From NCBI GenBank assembly GCA_026984715.1, contig JALSRO010000302.1, positions 1 to 11,149 on the forward strand: DNA of 11,149 nt, read 5' to 3'. The DNA is from Chromatiales bacterium (GTDB lineage Bacteria; Pseudomonadota; Gammaproteobacteria; Thiohalospirales; Thiohalospiraceae). Made by a program: the position numbers and the translations under genes. Positions 1 to 7,162 of the stretch are shown here, piece by piece (position 1 is the stretch's first letter; each line of letters opens with the position of its first letter). A model generated the notes under the pieces. The model was not told the origin of the DNA. It ran no database searches and worked only from the letters and a program-made list of their open reading frames with translations.

Positions 1-55
1 AACCGGCGTCCTCGGACTCTGTACCAGGTACATGCTGAGAGCCACGCTACCGCAA

Positions 56-1126
<1,071 letters not shown>

Positions 1127-1159
1127 TCACCCCGACGGGGATGATGGGCAGCGGGAGTG

Positions 1160-1654
1160 TTACAGATGGAGGGATCTCTCTCCCCGCGGAATACCCATCG
1201 AACCACAACGCACCGTCTCAAGGATGGGGATGTCACCCAGCGCCCGGATGAATGAATCCAGTTTGCGTGTATCTCCGGTCAGTTCGACAGTATAGGTGAC
1301 ACGGCTGACATCCAGGATATGACCCCTGAAGATATCCGCCAGGCGCTTCACCTCTTCCCGCTCCCCGTTACTGGCGGCCCGTACCTTAATCAACATGATC
1401 TCCCGCTCGATGTGCTCCCCCTCGGTCAGATCCAGCAGCTTGACCACATCCACCAGCTTGTTCAGCTGCTTGGTGATCTGCTCTATGATCTGCTCCGAGC
1501 CACGGGTCACCAGCGTCATGCGTGACAGGCTGGCATCTTCGGTGGGCGCCACACTGAGGGATTCGATGTTATAGCCACGGGCCGAAAAGAGGCCAGCCAC
1601 CCGGGACAATGCCCCGGCTTCGTTTTCGATAAGTATGGAGATAATATGGCGCAT
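1160..1654 (-). CDS. ilvH: Acetolactate synthase small (regulatory) subunit
   Basis: Regulatory subunit that activates the catalytic subunit and normally confers valine feedback inhibition. 164 aa, matching IlvH/IlvN of about 160 residues. Seen: an N-terminal ACT domain (about residues 3-78) beginning ISILIENEAGALSRVAGLF. In this segment N11, E12 and G14 fall at the positions known in E. coli IlvH to bear on valine binding, so feedback inhibition is probably intact (inference). A C-terminal ACT-like domain (about 85-160) contains IMLIKVRA and ends RGERSLHL. The ATG starts only 2 nt after the ilvB stop codon. No strong Shine-Dalgarno is visible in front of it, so translation is probably coupled to the large subunit. 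It is followed by an 87-nt gap before ilvC with no clear promoter and only a short CCCC/GGGG inverted repeat (1130-1140). Confidence 0.96.
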   Translation of the reverse strand: MRHIISILIENEAGALSRVAGLFSARGYNIESLSVAPTEDASLSRMTLVTRGSEQIIEQITKQLNKLVDVVKLLDLTEGEHIEREIMLIKVRAASNGEREEVKRLADIFRGHILDVSRVTYTVELTGDTRKLDSFIRALGDIPILETVRCGSMGIPRGERSLHL

Positions 1655-1656
1655 CG

Positions 1657-3375
1657 CTATATCAATACACTCTTGGGTGACATTTCCATCTCGTGATGGG
1701 CCTTGCCCGCCGCTATCATCGGATAGACGTTCTCGGTCTGGTCGGTGATGAAATCCAGGAACACCAGCCTATCCTTCATGCTGAACGCCTCCCGCAATGC
1801 TCCTTCCACATCCGCCGGACTCTGGATACAGATCCCGACGTGGCCATAGGATTCGGCCAGCTTGACGAAATCCGGCAACGCATCCATGTAGGAGTGGGAG
1901 TAGCGGCTACCGTAGAAGAACTCTTGCCACTGGCGTACCATGCCCAGATAGCGATTGTTGAGATTGATGATCTTCAGCGGCAGCATGTATTGGAAGCAGG
2001 TGGAGAGCTCCTGGATACACATCTGGATACTCCCCTCGCCGGTGATACAGGCGACACTGGAACCCGGATTGGCTATCTGTACCCCCATGGCAGCGGGCAG
2101 ACCGAAGCCCATGGTGCCCAAGCCTCCCGAAGTGACGAAACGGTTCGGCTTGTCGAAGCGATAGAACTGCGCCGCCCACATCTGGTGTTGCCCCACATCG
2201 GTTGTAATGAACGCATCACCCCCGGTTATCTCCCACAGCTTCTCAATCACGAACTGTGGCTTGATCAGTTCGCTGTCGTGATCGTAGGCCAGACAGTTGG
2301 TGGCGCGCCACCGCTCGATCAGTTCCCACCACAGTTTCAGCTCCTCCTGGTCCAGCGCCGAGTCGGAGTTGCGCAGCAGCTGCAGCATCTCGGTGAGTAC
2401 GCTGTCCACATCCCCGACGATGGGAATATCCACCTTGACGGTCTTGGAGATGGAGGCGGGATCGATATCGATGTGAACGATCTTCGCATCGGGACAAAAC
2501 TGTTCGATCTTGCCCGTCACCCGATCGTCGAAACGCGCACCGATGGCGATCAGTACGTCACACTCGTGCATCGCCATATTGGCTTCATAGGTACCATGCA
2601 TTCCCAGCATCCCCAGAAACTGACGATCCGTTGCGGGATATCCGCCCAACCCCATCAGGGTACTGGTAACAGGAACCCCCAACATCCGTGCCAGCTCGGT
2701 GAGGGAGTCGGCTGCACCGCTGAGAATCACCCCGCCACCAGAGTAGATAATGGGACGCTTGGCCGACAGAATGAGACTGACCGCCCGACGGATCTGGCGC
2801 GCATTACCTTTCACTCTCGGGTTATAGGAGCGCATCGAGATGGTCTCAGGATAGGAATATGGAACTTTGACCCCCGGATCGGTCACATCTTTGGGAACAT
2901 CCACCACCACCGGACCAGGACGCCCCGTTGTCGCCAGATGGAATGCTTTCTTCAAAGTGGAGGCGATATCTCGCGCATCCTTGACCAGAAAATTGTGCTT
3001 GGAGCAGGGACGGGTGATGCCGACCGTATCCACCTCCTGAAACGCATCACTGCCTATCACAGCGGTGGGAACCTGGCCGGTTATCACCACCATCGGAATG
3101 GAGTCCATATAAGCGGTGGCGATACCGGTGACGGCATTGGTCACGCCGGGACCGGATGTCACCAGGACCACACCGGGCTTGCCGGAAGTGCGGGCATAAC
3201 CATCGGCAGCATGAGCCGCCGCCTGCTCATGCCGCACCAGGATGTGTTTGATCTCATCCTGCTTGTAGAGTTCATCGTAGATGTGCAGAACGCTACCACC
3301 GGGATAGCCGAAAACACACTCGACACCCTCATCTTTTAAAAACTGAACGAGGATTTCGGCGCCGCTTAATTCCAC
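1657..3375 (-). CDS. ilvB: Acetolactate synthase large (catalytic) subunit
   Basis: ThDP-, FAD- and Mg2+-dependent enzyme condensing pyruvate with pyruvate or 2-oxobutyrate, the committed step of branched-chain amino acid synthesis. 572 aa, full length. Seen in order: the N-terminal Pyr domain with FGYPGGSVLHIYD and catalytic E50 in VRHEQAAAHAADGYAR; the central domain with RFDDRVTG (281-288) near the FAD site; and the C-terminal PP domain with the ThDP/Mg2+ motif G446-E-G then N473-N474. The middle residue is Glu rather than the textbook Asp, a conservative variant I recall from other proteobacterial enzymes. The start is GTG (3373-3375), chosen because AGGAGA (3384-3389) lies 8 nt upstream and the protein starts as its relatives do (ELSGAEILVQFL). 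It is first in the ilvB-ilvH-ilvC cluster. By neighbourhood and sequence it is closest to the ilvI type, so ilvI is an equally valid symbol. Confidence 0.96.
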   Translation of the reverse strand: MELSGAEILVQFLKDEGVECVFGYPGGSVLHIYDELYKQDEIKHILVRHEQAAAHAADGYARTSGKPGVVLVTSGPGVTNAVTGIATAYMDSIPMVVITGQVPTAVIGSDAFQEVDTVGITRPCSKHNFLVKDARDIASTLKKAFHLATTGRPGPVVVDVPKDVTDPGVKVPYSYPETISMRSYNPRVKGNARQIRRAVSLILSAKRPIIYSGGGVILSGAADSLTELARMLGVPVTSTLMGLGGYPATDRQFLGMLGMHGTYEANMAMHECDVLIAIGARFDDRVTGKIEQFCPDAKIVHIDIDPASISKTVKVDIPIVGDVDSVLTEMLQLLRNSDSALDQEELKLWWELIERWRATNCLAYDHDSELIKPQFVIEKLWEITGGDAFITTDVGQHQMWAAQFYRFDKPNRFVTSGGLGTMGFGLPAAMGVQIANPGSSVACITGEGSIQMCIQELSTCFQYMLPLKIINLNNRYLGMVRQWQEFFYGSRYSHSYMDALPDFVKLAESYGHVGICIQSPADVEGALREAFSMKDRLVFLDFITDQTENVYPMIAAGKAHHEMEMSPKSVLI

Positions 3376-3383
3376 TTAATCCG

Positions 3384-3389
3384 TCTCCT
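3384..3389 (-). promoter_or_regulatory. Ribosome binding site that decides the ilvB GTG start
   Basis: On the minus strand AGGAGA sits 8 nt before GTG (3373-3375). No in-frame ATG lies nearby that would give a family-like N-terminus, so the site supports the GTG start. It lies just downstream of the hairpin and U-tract at 3395-3417, so a structure change there could also affect access to this site (inference). Confidence 0.75.
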
Positions 3390-3394
3390 GAATG

Positions 3395-3417
3395 AAAAAG
3401 GCCCGTCTCGCGCGGGC
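3395..3417 (-). terminator. Terminator-like hairpin in the ilvB leader (candidate attenuator)
   Basis: Reading toward ilvB, GCCCG (3417-3413) pairs with CGGGC (3405-3401) across a 7-nt loop, followed by C and five U (3399-3395). That is the form of a small, all-GC intrinsic terminator. It points into ilvB and ends only 19 nt before the start codon, where a simple end-of-operon terminator would be pointless. It therefore fits either an attenuator or a 5' mRNA hairpin. The stem is only 5 bp, so strength is uncertain. Confidence 0.55.
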
Positions 3418-3424
3418 GGATTCG

Positions 3425-3430
3425 ATTATA
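3425..3430 (-). promoter_or_regulatory. Possible -10 element for ilvB
   Basis: A perfect TATAAT on the minus strand, about 50 nt upstream of the ilvB start. A transcript from it would begin near 3418, at the foot of the hairpin at 3401-3417. No good -35 is found 16-18 bp upstream (GTGCTG, GGTGCT or TGGTGC), and there is no TG extension. It may be the real ilv promoter, or chance within the end of the candidate leader peptide. Confidence 0.4.
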
Positions 3431-3485
3431 CCCGCTCCAGAATGTACAGCACCACCCTCGAATCAGGCGGGCTGCTGACAACCAA
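3426..3485 (-). CDS. Candidate ilv leader peptide (19 codons, Val/Leu/Ile-rich)
   Basis: A short frame from TTG (3485-3483) to TAA (3428-3426) would encode MVVSSPPDSRVVLYILERV. Eight of the 18 residues after the initiator are Val, Leu or Ile, including a VVLYIL block. This is the composition expected of a control peptide for branched-chain attenuation. It ends 8 nt before the terminator-like hairpin. Against it: the start codon is TTG, no strong Shine-Dalgarno stands at the right distance (GGAGG is about 14 nt away), and a TATAAT box overlaps its end. The GTG pair inside it could be an alternative start but also lacks a spaced Shine-Dalgarno. It is a hypothesis resting on composition and position. 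Confidence 0.3.
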   Translation of the reverse strand: MVVSSPPDSRVVLYILERV

Positions 3486-3515
3486 CGTTTCTCAACAGAC
3501 CTCCGCGGGGAAAGC

Positions 3516-3541
3516 AAAAAAACCCTGCCATCGTTTTTGGC
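3516..3541 (-). terminator. Possible weak terminator after pntB
   Basis: Downstream of pntB on the minus strand, GCCA (3541-3538) can pair with TGGC (3530-3527) around a 7-nt loop. AGGG and seven T (3522-3516) follow. The long T-tract is suggestive, but a 4-bp stem is weak, so read-through from pnt into ilv is possible. Confidence 0.3.
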
Positions 3542-3577
3542 CGCCCGGAGTAGTCGGTCCGCTCTATCGGCAACCTG

Positions 3578-4975
3578 CTAGAGCTGCTTGACCCCGGCTA
3601 TAAGCTCCCCAAGCGCCTTTTGCGCATCGCCATAGAGCATGCGGGTATTTTCGGCATAGAACAGATGATTCTCTATGCCGGAGAAACCGGCCCCTTTGCC
3701 TCGCTTGATGACGATGCAGTTCTTTGCCTTGTCTGCATCCAGGATGGGCATACCATATATAGGGCTGTCCGGATTGGTGCGTGCCACTGGGTTGACCACG
3801 TCGTTGGCCCCAATCACCAGCGCCACGTCGGCGGTAGGAAACTCGGGATTGATCTCGTCCAGATCGTAGATCTTGTCGTAATCTATCCCGGCCTCCGCAA
3901 GCAAGACATTCATGTGCCCCGGCATGCGCCCGGCGACGGGGTGGATGGCGAACTTGACCGTCACTCCCCGATCCTCCAGCAGCTGCACCAGTTCGGCAAG
4001 CTTGTGCTGTGCCTGGGCAACCGCCATGCCGTAGCCGGGAACGATGATGACCTTGTCGGCATATGCCATGGTCACCGCAGCATCGCTGGCCTCGATCTCC
4101 TTCATGCTGCCAGCAATCTCCTCCTCCTGAGCCGTTCCGCTGTCACTGCCGAAGCTGCTGAACAGGATGTTGGAGAGGGGCCGGTTCATCGCCTTGGCCA
4201 TCAGCTGGGTAAGCAGAGTGCCCGACGAACCCACCACGGTACCGGCAATGATCATCGCAGCATTACCCAGCAGATAGCCCTCGAACGCCACTGCCAGACC
4301 GGTAAGCGCGTTGAACAGAGAGATCACCACCGGCATGTCGGCCCCTCCAATGGGCAGGGTGACCATCACCCCCAGCACCAGTGCACAAAGGAAGAACAGA
4401 AACACGGTGAAGCCACTGACCTCACCGCTGAATGCCAGCAGCGCCCCAAACAGTACCGTAATCGCGAACAGCGAGATGTTGAGAGCCTGGTGTGAGGGTA
4501 GTCGCAGGGTCTTTTTCATCAGCCCCTGCAGCTTGGCATAGGCTACCGCAGAACCGGAGAAGGAGATGGCGCCGATCAGGGCACCCAGTACCGCCAACAG
4601 CTGCACCGTACCCCCACCAATATCGTGTCCCGCGGCAAACCGTACCAGCTCCACCGCCGCAATCGCCGCCGCGGCGCCACCGCCCATACCGTTATAGATG
4701 GCGATCATCTGCGGCATGTCGGTCATCTCGACGCTCTTGGCACTCTTGAACGCAACATAGGAGCCAATGGCGATGGCGATCACGATCAGCAGCAGGTTGA
4801 AAACACCGTGACCATGGACGGCAGGGGAAAAGAAGGTGACGACGGTCGCCGCCACCATCGCATATCCGGCCCAGACGATACCATCGCGCGCGGTAACCGG
4901 AGAGCTCATCTTTTTCAGGCCGAGAATGAAGATCACAGCCGCCGCAAAGTAGACAATCTCGATAAAACTGCTCAC
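3578..4975 (-). CDS. pntB: NAD(P) transhydrogenase subunit beta
   Basis: Beta subunit of the proton-translocating transhydrogenase in the inner membrane. It carries part of the proton channel and the NADP(H)-binding domain III, and drives NADH + NADP+ to NAD+ + NADPH. 465 aa, full length. Seen: about nine hydrophobic segments in residues 1-270, including the glycine-rich IYNGMGGGAAAAIAAVE (93-109), then a soluble domain with VPGYGMAVAQAQ (312-323), HPVAGRMPGHMN (345-356), DLDEINP (371-377) and GANDVVNP (389-396). The last pieces form the NADP fold with its characteristic fingerprint. The start is GTG, directly abutting the pntAb TAA with no gap, preceded by AGGGGG about 7 nt upstream. It is the last gene of the pnt cluster. 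Confidence 0.96.
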   Translation of the reverse strand: MSSFIEIVYFAAAVIFILGLKKMSSPVTARDGIVWAGYAMVAATVVTFFSPAVHGHGVFNLLLIVIAIAIGSYVAFKSAKSVEMTDMPQMIAIYNGMGGGAAAAIAAVELVRFAAGHDIGGGTVQLLAVLGALIGAISFSGSAVAYAKLQGLMKKTLRLPSHQALNISLFAITVLFGALLAFSGEVSGFTVFLFFLCALVLGVMVTLPIGGADMPVVISLFNALTGLAVAFEGYLLGNAAMIIAGTVVGSSGTLLTQLMAKAMNRPLSNILFSSFGSDSGTAQEEEIAGSMKEIEASDAAVTMAYADKVIIVPGYGMAVAQAQHKLAELVQLLEDRGVTVKFAIHPVAGRMPGHMNVLLAEAGIDYDKIYDLDEINPEFPTADVALVIGANDVVNPVARTNPDSPIYGMPILDADKAKNCIVIKRGKGAGFSGIENHLFYAENTRMLYGDAQKALGELIAGVKQL

Positions 4976-5272
4976 TTAAGCGCCCCCCTTGCTCTTGCTG
5001 CGGTCGAACATCTCCAGCATCCTTTCCGTGGCCACATAACCACCCACCGCATTGCCCGCTGCCAGGATGACGCCGACAAAGCCGATCAGCATCTGCAGAC
5101 CGGACTCCGCATGCCCAAGAGCCACCATCGCCCCCACCAGGACGATACCGTGGATAAAGTTGGAACCGGACATCAGCGGCGTGTGCAGTATCACCGGCAC
5201 CCGACTGATCACCTCGTAGCCGGTGAAGGCCGCCAGCATGAAAATATAGAGTGCGGTAAATCCTTCGATCAT
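4976..5272 (-). CDS. pntAb: NAD(P) transhydrogenase subunit alpha, membrane part
   Basis: Small membrane subunit corresponding to the C-terminal helices of fused E. coli PntA. It forms part of the proton-translocating domain II. 98 aa from the chosen ATG. Seen: MIEGFTALYIFMLAAFTGYE, then a segment around FIHGIVLVGAMVALGH and a third around LIGFVGVILAAGNAVGGY, so three or four membrane helices. The start is placed at ATG 5272-5270 because GGAGG lies 7 nt upstream and the result matches family N-termini. An upstream TTG at 5299 would add nine residues but has no such support. The ATG overlaps the pntAa TGA as ATGA, which implies translational coupling. The split alpha subunit is the arrangement known from Rhodospirillum rubrum. 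Confidence 0.93.
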   Translation of the reverse strand: MIEGFTALYIFMLAAFTGYEVISRVPVILHTPLMSGSNFIHGIVLVGAMVALGHAESGLQMLIGFVGVILAAGNAVGGYVATERMLEMFDRSKSKGGA

Positions 5273-6402
5273 TTCTTTTCCTCCAATGGCCGACGGCAAA
5301 GCTCGCTCTTCACTTCACCACCGTGGGTCAGGGCACTTTTCTGAATGATCTCATCCTCCCAGTCGAGCTCCAGCTCACCATCCTTGATAAAAGGCGAGAT
5401 CAGGTTGAACAGATTCTTGGCATACATCTCGCTGGCATGTACCGGGGTCTGGCTGGGGACGTTCAGCGGCCCATGGATTATCACCCGCTTCTCGAATTCA
5501 ATGGTCTTGCCCGGCTCGGTCAACTCGCAGTTGCCACCCCCTTCAGCTGCCAGATCCACCACTACCGCGCCGGTCTTCATGCGAGTCACCATCTCCTTGG
5601 TGATTATCCGCGGTGACGGCTTTCCGGGGATTGCAGCCGTGGTAATCACCACATCCGAAATCGCGATGTGATCCGCCAGCACCGCCTGTTGCTGCTGCTT
5701 CTCCTCGGCAGTGAGTTCGCGGGCATAGCCCCCCTCCCCCTCGGCCTTGACACCGGTATCGATGAACTTTGCACCCAGTGATTCGCACTGCTCCTTGGTT
5801 GCAGAACGCACATCGTAGGCCTCCACGACCGCACCCAGACGCTTGGCCGTGGCAATGGCCTGCAGACCGGCCACGCCGGCACCAATCACCAGCACCTTTG
5901 CAGGGCGGATAGTCCCGGCGGCCGTGGTCAGCATGGGGAAGAACACGCTGGCCAGATCGGCGCCCATCAGCGCGCCCTTGTAACCGGCGATAGCCGCCTG
6001 GGAAGAGAGCGCATCCATGGACTGTGCCCGGCTGATGCGCGGCACCAGCTCCATCGCCAGACTGGTGATGTTCTTCTCGCACATCCTGGCAGTGATCTCG
6101 GGATTCTTGCCTGGGGCCATGAAGCCGACGATAACTGCGCCATCCTTCATGGCATTCAGCTCCTTCAGTGTCGGCGGCTGGACCTTGAAGATCAAATCAG
6201 CGTTCTTGTACAGCGTTGCCGCCGTGGCGACTATCTTCACGTCGGCATAATCATCATCGGTGAAATGGGCGGAAAGACCCGCTCCCTTCTGCAAGGTGAC
6301 TTCGACTCCCATCTTGACCAGGCGGGCGGCAACCGTTGGCTCCATTGCAACACGACGCTCTCCGGGGGCGATCTCTTTCGGCACTGCCAAACGTAGCGGC
6401 AT
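5269..6402 (-). CDS. pntAa: NAD(P) transhydrogenase subunit alpha, NAD-binding part
   Basis: Soluble domain I subunit that binds NAD(H) at the cytoplasmic face and transfers hydride to PntB. 377 aa, normal for split alpha subunits. Seen: the alanine dehydrogenase/PNT N-terminal domain (LAVPKEIAPGERRVAMEP, residues 5-22), the PRISRAQSMDALSSQAAIAG motif (121-140), and a Rossmann dinucleotide motif GAGVAGLQA (174-182) ending in acidic D197 of EAYDVR, as expected for NAD rather than NADP. The C-terminus lacks the hydrophobic helices of E. coli PntA, which are on pntAb. ATG start with GGAG (6411-6414) 8 nt upstream. First gene of the cluster, divergent from the tautomerase gene. Confidence 0.96.
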   Translation of the reverse strand: MPLRLAVPKEIAPGERRVAMEPTVAARLVKMGVEVTLQKGAGLSAHFTDDDYADVKIVATAATLYKNADLIFKVQPPTLKELNAMKDGAVIVGFMAPGKNPEITARMCEKNITSLAMELVPRISRAQSMDALSSQAAIAGYKGALMGADLASVFFPMLTTAAGTIRPAKVLVIGAGVAGLQAIATAKRLGAVVEAYDVRSATKEQCESLGAKFIDTGVKAEGEGGYARELTAEEKQQQQAVLADHIAISDVVITTAAIPGKPSPRIITKEMVTRMKTGAVVVDLAAEGGGNCELTEPGKTIEFEKRVIIHGPLNVPSQTPVHASEMYAKNLFNLISPFIKDGELELDWEDEIIQKSALTHGGEVKSELCRRPLEEKK

Positions 6403-6510
6403 CTTCGGTTCTCCAGTTCTGATGCAGTGAGTTGTTCGTATCCGTCACAGAAAACTGCTCTGCCGGACAGTTGATCGAAGCAGAATCCTCCAGCTCCGAT
6501 GAAACTGGCT

Positions 6511-6539
6511 ATGGTACAACAAACCGTCACGCCTTTGAA
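6511..6539 (-). promoter_or_regulatory. Possible pnt promoter
   Basis: On the minus strand TTCAAA (6539-6534, 4/6 to the -35 consensus) is followed 17 bp later by TACCAT (6516-6511, 4/6 to -10). That would leave a leader of about 100 nt before pntAa. A transcript must start somewhere in this divergent region, but this match is only moderate. Confidence 0.3.
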
Positions 6540-6753
6540 CCGATCTGGCGCCAATCGGATCACCCGGTCGGGACAAACAGTAAAACGGGGGAAACGGACC
6601 TTCCAAAACCACACCTGCCAATTGGATGCAACCACAAGAACGAACCAGGGGCTGAATGGCCATTGGCCCATACCACCGGATGGCAATGGCGGATCACACG
6701 GGCAAGCACCGCTCTTCGGGAATGGCGCACCCTGCCGCCTGCTGTCTGGGCCT

Positions 6754-6783
6754 TTGTTATCGTCCGCCGTGGTAAGGTAGAAT
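6754..6783 (+). promoter_or_regulatory. Candidate sigma70 promoter for the tautomerase/AI-2E pair
   Basis: TTGTTA (6754-6759, 4/6) and TAGAAT (6778-6783, 5/6) are separated by 18 bp. Transcription would start near 6790, giving a leader of about 25 nt that includes the GGAG Shine-Dalgarno at 6805-6808. Confidence 0.5.
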
Positions 6784-6815
6784 CCATCCGACGTTCACTG
6801 TTGCGGAGATGAACC

Positions 6816-7157
6816 GTGCCATATCTGACCATTCGTACAAACCAGTCCCTGGAAGAGCAGAAAGGGGAGCTGTTGCGCAAGGTATCCACCCTGCTGGCCA
6901 GGCAACTGGGCAAGTCCGAAAATTTTGTCATGGTATCCGTCGAGGCCCAGGCCTCGATGCTGTTTGCAGGCAGCAGCGATCCGGCCGCCTATCTGGAGCT
7001 GAAGAGTCTGGGCCTGCCGGAGCAGAAGCTCTCCTCCCTGAGCGACGCGCTCTGCAGCCTGCTGGAACAGGAGACCGGAATCCCGAGACGCCGTATCTAT
7101 ATCGAGTTCTCCAGCCCCGACCGGCAGATGTGGGGCTGGAACGGCAGCACCTTCTGA
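6816..7157 (+). CDS. MIF-family tautomerase (phenylpyruvate tautomerase-like)
   Basis: Small trimeric tautomerase-superfamily protein of the macrophage migration inhibitory factor branch, probably cytoplasmic. 113 aa against about 115 for MIF. Seen: Met-Pro start, leaving the N-terminal catalytic Pro; K33, aligned with MIF Lys32; AGSSDPAAYLELKSLG, aligned with the substrate-pocket strand; Y95; and the diagnostic tail GWNGSTF. Two differences from human MIF: the CXXC thiol motif is absent (DPAAYL), and the MIF Asn97 position is Glu. Tautomerase activity is likely; the natural substrate is unknown. The start is GTG with CGGAGA about 7 nt upstream. The ATG at 6809 is in another frame. It is followed after 5 nt by the AI-2E family gene and is probably co-transcribed with it. 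Confidence 0.9.
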   Translation: MPYLTIRTNQSLEEQKGELLRKVSTLLARQLGKSENFVMVSVEAQASMLFAGSSDPAAYLELKSLGLPEQKLSSLSDALCSLLEQETGIPRRRIYIEFSSPDRQMWGWNGSTF

Positions 7158-7162
7158 GTTCC

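Larger units (their letters stand above)
6403..6815. other. Divergent intergenic region between pntAa and the tautomerase gene
   Basis: 413 nt with no supported gene. Short frames here lack a Shine-Dalgarno and family resemblance. It must carry control signals for both directions. Besides the two candidate promoters listed separately, it contains the 8-bp palindrome CCAATTGG (6618-6625) and a 7-bp inverted repeat GCCATTG/CAATGGC (6659-6665 and 6684-6690, 18-bp spacer), either of which might be an operator. I recognise no specific regulator site. Confidence 0.6.

Noticed and set aside
1..55. Small palindrome TGTACC-A-GGTACA (20-32) and a minus-strand ATG at 33-31 open to the window edge
   Set aside because: The palindrome has 6-bp arms and no T-tract, and the ATG has no Shine-Dalgarno. 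There is too little sequence to support a gene, a terminator or an operator.
1130..1140. CCCC-GAC-GGGG inverted repeat between ilvH and ilvC
   Set aside because: A 4-bp stem with no T-tract on either side; not a terminator and too short to call a regulatory site.
1693..3339. 548-codon open frame on the plus strand opposite ilvB
   Set aside because: It is a shadow of a clear, full-length acetolactate synthase on the other strand, rich in His/Arg/Gln as antisense shadows usually are, and matches no family I know.
3620..4495. 291-codon open frame on the plus strand opposite pntB
   Set aside because: Same reason: low-complexity antisense translation of a well-recognised gene.
5273..5299. Nine-residue extension of PntAb from TTG 5299
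   Set aside because: The ATG at 5272 has a strong Shine-Dalgarno and a family-like N-terminus, and it overlaps the pntAa stop in the common ATGA form.
6809..7162. N-terminal extension of the AI-2E gene from ATG 6809, overprinting the tautomerase gene
   Set aside because: The extension resembles no protein, the overlapping tautomerase frame is clearly real, and the ATG at 7163 gives a family-length permease.
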